A DNA stretch of 24,518 nt from positions 1 to 24,518 of IMG/VR virus record IMGVR_UViG_3300032304_000093. The stretch is one strand, 5' to 3'. This DNA comes from a virus. Position numbers and translations under genes: made by a program. Positions 1-8,500 of the stretch are shown one piece after another. The notes beneath the pieces were generated by a model. It worked only from the letters and a program-made list of their open reading frames with translations. It was not told where the DNA came from and ran no database searches. Every line of letters begins with the position of its first letter. The first letter of the stretch is position 1.

Positions 1-552
1 GCGGCTGGGGTAAGTAAGCTGTTGCAGATCAGTTGTGGCGCGGCTTACACAGACGACAGAGAAGTTGTGGAGTTCGATTCTGCGCCTAGGCTTGCGGTAC
101 TGGAGGAGATACTAGAAGAGACCGACCGCAAGGTCATTATCTTTGCTTTGTTCCGAAGCACCATCGACACGATCAGCACCTACCTCACCAAGAAGGGGGT
201 TGTCAATGAGTGCATCCACGGAGACGTGACGCCAAGCAAGCGTGGTCAAATCATCCACCGCTTTCAGACCGAAGCCGAACCTAGGATATTGGTGATGCAA
301 CCGCAAGCAACAGCGCACGGCATTACCTTGACAGCCGCTGACACAGTGGTGTTCTATGGGCCGTTGATGTCTGTTGAACAATACATTCAATGCTGTGCCC
401 GTGCAGATCGCAAGGGGCAGACTTCCGACAAAGTTACTGTGATTCATATTCAAGGTAGCCCAATCGAGCAACGAATGTTTAAAGCTCTGGAAGGGAAAGT
501 TAGTGATAACTCACTACTAACCCAGATGTTCGACACTGAAATTAAATCTTGA
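1..552 (+). CDS. SNF2-family DNA helicase, C-terminal part (5' end outside window)
   Basis: The frame is open from base 1 to the TGA at 550-552, so about 183 C-terminal residues are present and the start lies upstream. The visible part is the second RecA-like lobe of a superfamily 2 SNF2-type ATPase: a VIIFALFRSTID segment matching motif IV, QPQATAHGITLTAADTVVFY matching motif V, and QCCARADRKGQ (bases 388-420) matching motif VI, which in the family reads Q..GRAHRIGQ. Both arginines of motif VI are kept, while the usual G and H are A and D. The opening residues (AAGVSKLLQISCGAAY) fit the region linking the two lobes. Phages often carry such stand-alone SNF2 proteins beside replication genes; they are thought to remodel DNA-protein complexes or aid recombination. 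The Walker motifs cannot be seen here, so activity is inferred from family membership. Confidence 0.9.
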   Translation, partial: AAGVSKLLQISCGAAYTDDREVVEFDSAPRLAVLEEILEETDRKVIIFALFRSTIDTISTYLTKKGVVNECIHGDVTPSKRGQIIHRFQTEAEPRILVMQPQATAHGITLTAADTVVFYGPLMSVEQYIQCCARADRKGQTSDKVTVIHIQGSPIEQRMFKALEGKVSDNSLLTQMFDTEIKS

Positions 553-559
553 AAGGGGG

Positions 560-587
560 TTGCAAGCGCTTAGAATTCATGTAAACT
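560..587 (+). promoter_or_regulatory. Possible sigma70-like promoter
   Basis: In the 71-bp gap after the helicase gene, TTGCAA (560-565) and TAAACT (582-587) sit 16 bp apart, each matching four of six bases of the -35 and -10 consensus. A start here would give a short leader before the ATG at 624. The gap also holds the palindromes AAGCGCTT and GAATTC. This is the only gap in the rightward block with room for a promoter, but the match is weak. Confidence 0.3.
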
Positions 588-623
588 GTCCAACCTTAGA
601 CAAATAATCACACAGGAGAAGTA

Positions 624-1025
624 ATGGAAGAAGAAACGATACCGTTAGATAAGCTGGTAAAAATTTACCGCAAGTTACGCACGAAGATGACCGCACTGAC
701 CCAAGAGTACGACACACAAGCTGAAGTACTCAAGGCGCAACAGGACGAGATCAAGAATGCAATCAAAGAACAGATGAAGGCGATGGGCGTCACATCAGTT
801 CGCACTACCGAGGGCACGGCAGTTATGTCCGTGAAGACTCGCTACTACACACAAGACTGGGATGAGTTTAAGAAGTTCGTACTTCAGCACGAAGCCGTCG
901 AGCTTTTGGAGAAGCGCATTGCGCAATCCAACATGTCACAGTTCTTAGAAGAAAACCCCGGGGTCGTACCGCCCGGCTTGAATTCAACATCTGAGTTCGA
1001 TATCTCTGTACGCAAACCAACTTAA
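624..1025 (+). CDS. Small coiled-coil phage protein in the replication block
   Basis: A 133-residue protein with an AGGAG ribosome-binding site at 614-618, well spaced from the ATG. Residues about 12-57 are a charged helical stretch (Lys/Glu/Gln-rich) likely to form a coiled coil. It is followed by a beta-like segment (TEGTAVMSVKTRYYT), then helices and a Pro-Gly-rich turn (NPGVVPPGLN) before the end. This order, a coiled coil followed by a small alpha/beta tail near a ssDNA-binding candidate, recalls phage Gp157- or Gam-type accessory proteins, but no diagnostic residue proves the link. Its place between a helicase and a putative ssDNA-binding protein suggests a role in DNA replication or recombination. 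The next gene starts 10 bp downstream. The reading frame is convincing; the function is unknown. Confidence 0.85.
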   Translation: MEEETIPLDKLVKIYRKLRTKMTALTQEYDTQAEVLKAQQDEIKNAIKEQMKAMGVTSVRTTEGTAVMSVKTRYYTQDWDEFKKFVLQHEAVELLEKRIAQSNMSQFLEENPGVVPPGLNSTSEFDISVRKPT

Positions 1026-1035
1026 TGGAAATAAA

Positions 1036-2016
1036 ATGAGCAATATTGCAATGTTCAACCCCTCAAACGTCCCTGCATTTGCTAAGAATGCAGTCCTGTC
1101 AGCAACCACGTTAGCCTTGGCTGGCGGTGCAAGTTCCGGTGGAGGCATGAAGCGCGTCTCCATCAAGGGCGGTGTGTTCAGACTGCTGTCTAACGGCAAA
1201 GAGATCGCATCGATTGATGAGCGCCACCTAGATGTGATCGTGGTTAAAGCCGCCCCCAAGGTCAGCCGTATTTTCTACGCTGGTAGCTACGACAAAGACG
1301 CGGCTGCAGCCGCCCCTGACTGCACATCTGCTGATGGCGAGAAGCCTGACGCGAACGTGAAGAACAAGCAGGCATCAAACTGTTCTACATGCCCACAGAA
1401 CATCGCTGGGTCTGGTAATGGTCAAAGCCGTGCATGCCGTTACCAACAGCGCTTGGCTGTTGTGTTGGCTAACAATCCTGAAGGTGACGTGTTGCAAGTT
1501 ACTTTGCCTGCTACATCTATCTTCGGCAAGGAAGACGGCGAGAAGCGCCCACTGCAAGCATACGCTCGCTACATGGCCGCGCAGACACCGCCTGTTAACT
1601 TGGACGCCATCGTCACGCGCATGAAGTTTGATACACAAGCTGAGTCTCCAAAGATTGTGTTTGCCCCTGTGCGTTGGTTGACTGATGCTGAGTACGAGAC
1701 TGCGCAGAACCAAGCCAACTCTAAGGATGCAGAGAAGGCCGTAGCTGTTACCCCTGCCTTTGCTGATGGCGTTGTCTCGCCTGCACCTCTTGCCATACCC
1801 GGAAAGGCACCAAGTTCTGTGACTCTGGGTGCTTTGTTTGACGAAGACGACACAGCAACTCTTGCTGAAGTTAAAGCGACCAAGGCCAAGAAAGCCAAGC
1901 CTGCGGTTGAGGCTGAAGAAGAGCCCGAAGTGCGTAAAGCCCCACCCAAGGTTGAATCCGTTCCAGCTAAGAAGGGCAAGCTGGCCGACATCGTTGCTGA
2001 TTGGGACGATGAGTAA
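1036..2016 (+). CDS. Candidate ssDNA-binding protein with four-cysteine cluster
   Basis: A 326-residue protein starting 10 bp after its upstream neighbour, with a modest GGAA site before the ATG. Residues about 40-215 look like a compact beta-rich core. Inside it are four cysteines, C96, C116, C119 and C134, in an arrangement (NCSTCP ... SRACR) that could bind one zinc. Residues about 215-310 are an Ala/Pro/Lys/Glu-rich linker, and the protein ends in a short acidic tip with an aromatic residue (IVADWDDE). A folded core, a disordered linker and an acidic aromatic tip is the plan of phage T7 gp2.5 and bacterial SSB, whose tips recruit replication partners. T4 gp32 shows that a phage SSB can carry a zinc site. 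With a helicase and a primase nearby, ssDNA binding is the best guess, but sequence alone does not prove it. Confidence 0.8.
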   Translation: MSNIAMFNPSNVPAFAKNAVLSATTLALAGGASSGGGMKRVSIKGGVFRLLSNGKEIASIDERHLDVIVVKAAPKVSRIFYAGSYDKDAAAAAPDCTSADGEKPDANVKNKQASNCSTCPQNIAGSGNGQSRACRYQQRLAVVLANNPEGDVLQVTLPATSIFGKEDGEKRPLQAYARYMAAQTPPVNLDAIVTRMKFDTQAESPKIVFAPVRWLTDAEYETAQNQANSKDAEKAVAVTPAFADGVVSPAPLAIPGKAPSSVTLGALFDEDDTATLAEVKATKAKKAKPAVEAEEEPEVRKAPPKVESVPAKKGKLADIVADWDDE

Positions 2017-2022
2017 GCACAC

Positions 2023-2040
2023 AGGGGGCTTCGGCCCCCT
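2023..2040 (+). terminator. GC-rich UUCG-loop hairpin
   Basis: AGGGGGC (2023-2029), loop TTCG, then GCCCCCT (2034-2040): a perfect 7-bp stem closed by a very stable UUCG-type tetraloop. It starts 6 bp after the stop of the candidate ssDNA-binding gene and ends 8 bp before the ATG of the next. No T-run follows, only CTAAAAAC, so it is a poor classical terminator. It may instead cause partial termination, protect the upstream mRNA's 3' end, or limit translation of the next gene. Confidence 0.5.
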
Positions 2041-2048
2041 CTAAAAAC

Positions 2049-2342
2049 ATGGCCTATTCACAAAAAATCATTGACGAAGTAGCTAAGACGCCAAAGTCGC
2101 TGGGCAACCAGCTTGGGCGTTGGGCGATCCATCTTGACTTTCCGGTCACGAAGATTGCCTATGCGCTCGGCGTCTCTCGACAGACTGTCTACAACTGGTT
2201 TACAGGCACGGAAGTGTTTGTGGCCTATCGTGACCGCGTCGAATTCTTAACTCACATAATGAAGACCTCGCACTCAGCGGACGAGGCATGGAGAAAAATA
2301 TGTACGGAATACAACCTAGATCCCTCACCACGCAAGAGCTAG
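2049..2342 (+). CDS. Helix-turn-helix DNA-binding protein
   Basis: A 97-residue protein. Residues 32-51 (PVTKIAYALGVSRQTVYNWF) are a textbook helix-turn-helix: a first helix, the turn at GVS, and a recognition helix with SRQTVYNW as in Cro/CI- and transposase-type HTH domains. The rest is helical and carries no other recognisable domain. It may be a phage transcriptional regulator or an origin-binding or priming accessory protein; its place just before the primase gene allows either. No Shine-Dalgarno sequence lies ahead of the ATG, and the UUCG hairpin ends only 8 bp upstream, so translation may be weak or structure-controlled. The 3' end overlaps the next gene. The HTH is secure; the role is not. 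Confidence 0.85.
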   Translation: MAYSQKIIDEVAKTPKSLGNQLGRWAIHLDFPVTKIAYALGVSRQTVYNWFTGTEVFVAYRDRVEFLTHIMKTSHSADEAWRKICTEYNLDPSPRKS

Positions 2343-2482
2343 TTCGGTTTGCAGAAGACTTGGTGCACACCAAAGATGGTCTGCCTAAGAACTGGCAGAT
2401 GGAACTTCTAAGCCGCCTTGCTGGTTACCCAATCATGGAGCGCCCCACGACTAAAGATTCGCGTCAACTCGAACTCTTTTAA
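2300..2482 (+). CDS. Small protein ending in a clamp-binding-like QLELF peptide
   Basis: About 60 residues in a frame shifted from the HTH gene, whose 3' end it overlaps by 43 bp. An upstream ATG at 2288 is possible, but its GAGG lies only 1 nt away. The ATG at 2300 has GGAG (2290-2293) at a proper 6-nt spacing, so it is preferred. The body (LTTQELVRFAEDL ... PKNWQMELLSRLAGY) predicts two amphipathic helices and resembles small proteins often seen in phage replication regions. The last five residues, QLELF (2465-2479), match the bacterial beta-clamp-binding consensus QL(S/D)LF and sit at the very C-terminus, where such peptides are usually exposed. It may tether the replication machinery to the host clamp or interfere with it. 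That role is inferred from the motif alone. Confidence 0.75.
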   Translation: MYGIQPRSLTTQELVRFAEDLVHTKDGLPKNWQMELLSRLAGYPIMERPTTKDSRQLELF

Positions 2483-2497
2483 ACCGCAAGGACTTCA

Positions 2498-5386
2498 ATG
2501 ACTCCGCTTGAGTTTTTAGCGGTCGTTTTGCCGTCGCCAGAATTTGGCCGGTACTGCGTAGCAGAGCTTGTAAGGAAAGAGCACGCCTTTGTGCGGACTC
2601 TGGAAGAAACTACAGCGCCAATCAAACGTTGGCACGACAGTAAGCTGGATGTTTTCTTTGCCTTGGCCACCTTTGGTGACGAGGAAAAGCGCTTGGCTAC
2701 GAACGCTCGCTATATTAAATCCTTGTTTATCGACATGGACGGATACGCATCGAAGAAAGATGCGGCACAAGCTCTCAGCGCGTTTTTAGAGAAGACTGGT
2801 ATGGATGCCCTAGGCAACCCCTATGTCGTTGCGTCTGGTGGCGGTTTGCACTGCTACTGGCCATTGACTGAGGCTGTACCGATTGACTCTTGGAAGCCCG
2901 TGGCTGAGAACTTTAAACGCCTGTGCAAACAGGAAGCTTTGGCTATCGACATGACTGTGACGGCTGACGCCGCCCGCGTCTTGCGTGTGCCCGAGACTAC
3001 AAACTTCAAGAAGAAGTACGCAACGCCGCGCCCTGTGCGCATACTGTCTGAGGGCGATGTGTTCAGCTTTGAGGGGTTGGCTTCCCTTATCAGGGAAAAA
3101 CTAGCAGGCTCAATCTACGAGGCGCAACCCATGCCCAAACTAGATTTGGCCGGCACCCGTCCGTCTGCTGCTCCTTCTGCGACAAGCGTCAAGCTCTTTG
3201 AGAACAGCGTAACCAAGTTCAAACCAATTTGGCTGGCTACGCAGAACGATCGTGGGTGCGTCCAGCTTGCGCACTACGTTGAACACGCAACCGAAGAAGG
3301 CATGGAGCCGATCTGGAGGGGTCTACTGTCATGGGCTAAGGTCTGTGAGGATGGAAACAAAGCCGCGGTGTGGCTGAGCAAGATGCACCCGTATGAGCCT
3401 GAGCGCATGAACCAAAAACTTCAGAGCATCAAAGGCCCATACCCTTGCATCAAGATGGACTCCGAGAACCCCGGCGTGTGCCCCACATGCCCACACTGGG
3501 GCAAGATTACTAACCCACTGATCCTAGGTCGTGAGTTGGCAGTCGAGGTCGAGGAGAAAGAAATCGAGGTGAAGTTGACAAGTGACAGTGCCGTCACTGC
3601 AATGGAAACCATCAAGGTCATGCGCCCAACACCACCACGCGGGTACTCCTATGGAGCCAACGGCGGTACGTTCATGGAGCGCACAGTAGAGGATGACGAG
3701 GGCGTTAAGTCCAAGAAGCAAGTCATGCTACTACCCTACGAACTGTTTGTTGTTGACATCCTCAACAGCAACGGGGATCACACAGTACACCTGATAGCGC
3801 TCAAGCCTGATGGTGCAGTGAACATAACCATGGCGCAGAAAGCTGTGGTCAGTAAAGACGAGACTGTTAAGGCGTTAGCCAATCAGAATGTGGTGGCCGC
3901 TTTTGGCCACAACAACGACAAAAACCTATTTGAATATGTGAGGGCATGTGTGGAAGAAGCTAGTACAAGCAGACCTGCTATAAAGGTTCCTGACAGCTAC
4001 GGCTGGCAGGCAGACAATACTTACGTGTACGCAGGGCGTATCTTCAGTAAGGGTAAACCCCCAGTCAAGGTTCCAATGCCGGGTCTGGAGAACATCACAG
4101 TAAACACCGAACCCAAGGGAACCATTGAGGCTTGGCGCGACTTCATCAACATGTTGATCGCCAAGAAGATGTGGGGGCACATAGCCATAATCCTTGCCGG
4201 TGCTGGCGCACCTTTCATGCGCTTTACAGGCATCTACGGGATGACATACCACTGCGCTAGTACCGAGTCTGGTACAGGCAAGACGCTGTCTCTTGAAGCT
4301 GCTGCTTCAGTATGGGGACACCCAACGCACTATCGTACAGGTAAGAGTACTTCGCCTGTGGCTATGCAACAACGTCTTGGGCTTCTTAACAGCCATCCGC
4401 TTATCACGGATGAAATCACCGCCAAGAACAGAGCCGCCCCTGAGTGGTTGCCTGAGTTCCTGTTGGATATGACCGAAGGCCGTGGCAAGGAGCGTATGGA
4501 GTCTGGCTCCAACAAGGAACGCCTGAACCTCTCGACATGGATGACTGTGTGCTTGATGTCATCTAACACGCACGTTGTGGACTACTTGACCGGTGGGCGT
4601 AACCACTCATCAGAGGGCGAGCTTCGCCGCCTGCTTGAGTTCACGTTTGACGAAGCGCTGACATGGGAGCCGCATGAGATTGAGATCATCAAGTCTTTGC
4701 AGTTTAACTACGGCGTGGCTGGCTACAAGCTAGTTGAGTACATGGTTGAGCATGTCGATGAGTTCCCCACATCTGTGCGTGAAGCGGTTGCCGCTATGTA
4801 CACGGAGTTCAACGCGACTAACGATGAGCGCTTCTGGATGGCAAGTATAGGAACCGCAGTCCATGCGCGTAATGCTTTCAAAGAGGCAGGTATTGTGGAC
4901 ATCCCACTGCGCCCCGTGCTGAACGCGTTTAAGAAGGTTGTGACGGCCATGCGCTCTAGCATGAAGCATAGCTTGCGCACCGCAGAGGATGTACTAAACG
5001 CTTACACTAGGGAGAGCTACGGCAGTTTCGTGGTTATTAAACCTAGCACTGGCGGCTTGATGGCAGAGCTTGGCAGTGGCCAGATGATTGACCAGACGAT
5101 TACACGCAACAAGATTCTTGGGCGTGTAGAGCATGGCGTAACGCCCGGCTATATCGACTATTTCATTGAAGAGACACTGCTGAAGTCCTACTGTGCTTCT
5201 ATGAGTTTTGGTTACGCTTCGTTCAAGCGCCAGCTTGAGGACACGTTTCAGGTTGAGTATCTCAGGAAGAACATGACCTCCAAGACCAAAGGCCCCGCCA
5301 TGCGGGTTCCAGCAATGCGTGTCAGACGTAAGATGGACGAGCTAGATGAAAGTATCATCAATCCGCTTCCCGTGGGAGACGCTTGA
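2498..5386 (+). CDS. Primase-polymerase / DUF927-like helicase fusion
   Basis: A 962-residue replication protein with AAGGA (2488-2492) 5 nt before its ATG. The N-terminal third fits an archaeo-eukaryotic-type primase (PrimPol): FIDMD (D79, D81) as the metal-binding motif, SGGGLH (S113-H118) as the nucleotide-binding motif, and D151 followed by AARVLRVPETTNFK as the third motif. A possible zinc site follows with C317, C328, C331 and H333 (CPTCPHWG). The C-terminal half is a P-loop helicase of the DUF927 type, with Walker A ESGTGKT (K595 at 590-596) and Walker B LITDEI (D638, E639). It should unwind DNA and prime, or even extend, the phage strands. No separate DNA polymerase lies in the window. 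The gene overlaps the next by 41 bp, which suggests translational coupling. Confidence 0.92.
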   Translation: MTPLEFLAVVLPSPEFGRYCVAELVRKEHAFVRTLEETTAPIKRWHDSKLDVFFALATFGDEEKRLATNARYIKSLFIDMDGYASKKDAAQALSAFLEKTGMDALGNPYVVASGGGLHCYWPLTEAVPIDSWKPVAENFKRLCKQEALAIDMTVTADAARVLRVPETTNFKKKYATPRPVRILSEGDVFSFEGLASLIREKLAGSIYEAQPMPKLDLAGTRPSAAPSATSVKLFENSVTKFKPIWLATQNDRGCVQLAHYVEHATEEGMEPIWRGLLSWAKVCEDGNKAAVWLSKMHPYEPERMNQKLQSIKGPYPCIKMDSENPGVCPTCPHWGKITNPLILGRELAVEVEEKEIEVKLTSDSAVTAMETIKVMRPTPPRGYSYGANGGTFMERTVEDDEGVKSKKQVMLLPYELFVVDILNSNGDHTVHLIALKPDGAVNITMAQKAVVSKDETVKALANQNVVAAFGHNNDKNLFEYVRACVEEASTSRPAIKVPDSYGWQADNTYVYAGRIFSKGKPPVKVPMPGLENITVNTEPKGTIEAWRDFINMLIAKKMWGHIAIILAGAGAPFMRFTGIYGMTYHCASTESGTGKTLSLEAAASVWGHPTHYRTGKSTSPVAMQQRLGLLNSHPLITDEITAKNRAAPEWLPEFLLDMTEGRGKERMESGSNKERLNLSTWMTVCLMSSNTHVVDYLTGGRNHSSEGELRRLLEFTFDEALTWEPHEIEIIKSLQFNYGVAGYKLVEYMVEHVDEFPTSVREAVAAMYTEFNATNDERFWMASIGTAVHARNAFKEAGIVDIPLRPVLNAFKKVVTAMRSSMKHSLRTAEDVLNAYTRESYGSFVVIKPSTGGLMAELGSGQMIDQTITRNKILGRVEHGVTPGYIDYFIEETLLKSYCASMSFGYASFKRQLEDTFQVEYLRKNMTSKTKGPAMRVPAMRVRRKMDELDESIINPLPVGDA

Positions 5387-5561
5387 GAAAGGGCAGGGGT
5401 TCTTTATCCCCTGCCTAGATACGGACGAAGTTCGTGAAGTAGGGCTGCGCAAGGCAGTCCTGTGCCGAGTACTGGATGCCCGTGCCATCACGGGCATCCA
5501 CGAGGGCTTTACTGGGGTTCTGTTCTATCGACTGCCGCGCGCACCATCGAAGACAGCTTGA
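5346..5561 (+). CDS. Small conserved-looking phage protein (last gene of rightward block)
   Basis: A 71-residue protein that starts inside the 3' end of the primase gene and ends inside the 3' end of the oppositely directed giant gene (53-bp overlap, 5509-5561). Its opening (FPWETLEKGQGFFIPCLDT) and the later GIHEGFTGVLFYRL resemble a recurring family of small phage proteins of unknown function with a KGQGFF(V/I)PCLDT motif; this is from memory and was not searched. It is predicted to be a small alpha/beta fold. The ribosome-binding site is weak, which fits coupling to the primase. Two perfect hairpins, 5392-5415 and 5473-5500, lie within its codons. Because both neighbours constrain its ends and the motif looks familiar, it is likely real, but nothing here shows its function. 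Confidence 0.72.
   Translation: MKVSSIRFPWETLEKGQGFFIPCLDTDEVREVGLRKAVLCRVLDARAITGIHEGFTGVLFYRLPRAPSKTA
5392..5415 (+). repeat. Perfect 8-bp inverted repeat just after the primase stop
   Basis: GGCAGGGG (5392-5399), an 8-nt loop, then CCCCTGCC (5408-5415). It begins 6 bp after the TGA of the primase gene and lies inside the overlapping small gene. There is no T-run after it on either strand. It could stabilise the primase mRNA's 3' end or slow transcription. Confidence 0.5.
5473..5500. terminator. Perfect 12-bp hairpin at the convergent junction
   Basis: TGGATGCCCGTG (5473-5484), loop CCAT, then CACGGGCATCCA (5489-5500): a perfect 12-bp stem, the strongest inverted repeat noticed here. It lies 8 bp past the stop codon of the leftward giant gene and inside the last rightward gene, so both converging transcripts would fold it. 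Neither strand has a T-run, so it may act as a pausing, mRNA-end-protecting or factor-assisted terminator element, not as a classical intrinsic terminator. Confidence 0.5.
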
Positions 5562-8500
5562 TTTTCATCTGCCGTATCTCGGCCAGTCTCTCACGTTTCT
5601 CTTCGGGCGTAAGGCTCGAGGCACGCACGGCACGCTCATACTGGGTCAACTCACCAATCTGCTTGGTAAAGTCGCCAGAGATTTCGCCTAGCATGTACTC
5701 TCTGCCACGAGTCTCGATAAGCTCAAGCGCCTTGGATTTTTCTCCACGCTCAATGTAATCGTCCACTGTCTGCTTGACCTTGGCAAACTCGTTCATACGA
5801 TTGAATGTGCTATTGATAATCTCGCCAGCATCGTTGGGCTGGAACGCACCACCAATAAGTGCACGCTCAGACAAACGCTTGTATGTCTTCTCAGGCGATC
5901 CTTCGGAAGAGAAGGGGGAGCTAACCACTTGCAAGAACGCCAAGCCCATAGTGCCGGTGTAGCCCTTGATAAACTCCTCAACCTTGACAGGAGAAGCGCC
6001 AACCAAAGAGCCGTAAGCCTTGGCAATCTCGGTGGTGTTCTCACGGAACTGCGCTTCTGGCAACAACTGTTGCTCACCCTTAGACAGAATGTCGCGCCCT
6101 GTGTAGAACGACTTGCCCAGCGAAGTCTCAATGATAGGCTTCATGGCTTGCGGTATGGGCAGTAGCGTAGGAACCTTAAACCCGCCAACATCGATCGTAG
6201 CCATGCTAGTACCGCCGGGAATAGTCTGGATCAAGATTTGGTTAAACGCCTTGACCGCCTCTTCGCTACCATGCTCATTCATCATGGAGTTGTACAGCGC
6301 CTCTGGCAAAGCCTTGAAGATGTAGCCAATCTCAAACGGGATTGGTATACGAAGCGGCTCTTCCACACCGGGGATACGCACAAACCAATTGCCGTACTTC
6401 TGATCTGGCGTAGCGTTCTTGTAGGCTTCGTCGTCCTGCATCGAGGCGGCATACGCCAACGTACCAGCGGCAATCATCAAACCACGAGTCAACAACTTCT
6501 CCTGTATCTTCAAGCGCTCATTGAAAGGCAGGTTGCCTGTCAGGGCTTTGTACAGCACATTCAAACCTTGGATCTGTGCGTTGAAGAACGGGATCAGTGA
6601 GTTAGCCCAGTGGATGCTAGGTGACGCACCGCGCTTGTTAAAGTTCATGGACTCAAGCGCCATGTACGTGGCTTCCATCTCAGACAAGCCCTGCTTGATG
6701 TAGCTGTTGTATTGGGCGCGTCGTGTAAGCGCATCAGCTTCCATAGAGATAGCTTCTGCCCTAGACAATAGTTTGGAGAACACGCCCCTGCCAGCCGTAA
6801 TGTCGCGCAAGATTTTAGTCAAGTCTTCGCTACCGCCCGTAAACACCTGACCGCCTGTGATGCCTCGGCTCTCTAACGTGCCCTTGGTTGCGCTACCAAT
6901 CTCTTTAAGCGCTCCAGTAACAGGGAAGAAATCAGCACCGGTCAATAGCGGGGCAGCTAAAGAATCACGGAACAACTGCCTAGCTGCATACAAAGGCGAT
7001 GCCGTCACAGCCTTACGCAAGAACGTAGCGGGGGCTGCCATAGCACGCAGTGCAAACGGCATCTGGGACGGAATACCTTCCATACCCTTAACCAAAATGT
7101 CCGCAGGCACGCCTGCTTTATCGGTAGCAATCAACGCATAGCGGTCGCCCGTGTCTTTGTCTTTCTCGTTCTTAGGATCAGGCTCAACCTTAAAACGAAC
7201 CACGTTAGCGCCAGCAATAGGCTTACGGGTAATGGTTGCCAGACCCAAGTCCACCAACTCAAAGACTGCGTTGCTGGTAGCCTGATTGCGCAAAGCCATG
7301 TCAGTCAGCAAGTTTGTGTTCTGAACAGCGCTGGTCATGAAGTCAAGGATCGGCTCATCGCCACCCACCAACTCTTGCAAGTATGGCTGTTCTTTAATGC
7401 TACCAATCTTGACTGGGTTTTCTCCGCCAATCAGCAGTTCCACCACGCCGTTACGTTGACGGTAGTACGGGATGTAATCCTTAGACGCAAGTAGCTTTTC
7501 TACAACAGCGCGTGGGAGCGCATGGGTCTGAGCCGCAAACCGTACCAGCCCCTCGTTGTAGGCGTTGTATTCAGCCCGTGCTGTTTCAAACAGATCTTTA
7601 AGGCCGGGCGTGTTATTAATAGCGCGGTTGGCGCTATCCAGTTCAGCCTGTGTAATCTTGCCGTTAAACCCTAAAGTCTCCAGCCCCTTGTTCTGAGCGC
7701 GGATGCCGGCCAGATACAAAGTAAACAAACGGCTGGCGCCATCTGGACTGCCTACCAAAGGTGCTGCACGTTTGAGAATCTCAGCCACGCTACGGATGCT
7801 TGGCCCCTTGACGCTCTCAATGATGTACTCTTTACGGCCATCGGCACGGATTTTTTCTGTACGTTGCAGTGCACCATTTCCCACAGACTGAGCCACAAAG
7901 TTCATGCGTTGGTCGTACATGCGCAAGTAGTACAGCATCTGAGTGCCTTTGAGCTTTTCCATACCCTTAGACAGACGCTCAAACCCAGCAAACCGGTCAA
8001 TCATCTGCGTCTCAAACGCCAAGCCAGAGCCGTTGGCTTTGATCTTGTCGTACAGGTTTTTATCTTTAGCGACGACCTTGTCGACAATAGCGCCAGCCGC
8101 AGCCAACTCAGGCGTTGCGTAATTGGTACGCAAAGAAATCAAACCTGTTGGTGATTCGTACGTGCCCGCAAACTCCTGTTGCATACGCTTAGTGGCTTGG
8201 AACATTGTGTAGTACAAATCGCTTGTACTGACATTAGCAAGTTTAAAGAAGCCAGTATTGCGTAACCACTGGCGCAGAGCGCCAAGCACTACCTTGATAT
8301 AACGGCCAGCCTTCTGGACAAACGTCTCGTTGACTGTGGCCTCTTGCATGTGCGCCAGCATCTCACGCACAGACTGGATCTCTCCCATACGGCGAATCTT
8401 TGCCGCTGTGTCCTTGTCGCCCTTTTGTTCAGCTTCAACAGCGCGTTGCTCCCATGCAGTAGCTGACGCCACCACATCTTCTTCAACGCCCAAGGCTTTG

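Noticed and set aside
1375-2022. 215-codon leftward open frame opposite the candidate ssDNA-binding gene
   Set aside because: It has no recognisable motif, and the rightward frame has a start, a proper gene context and a Cys cluster.
3082-3097. TTCCCT-TATC-AGGGAA hairpin followed by an A-run
   Set aside because: It lies deep inside the primase coding region, and the run is A, not T, on the coding strand, so no terminator is supported.
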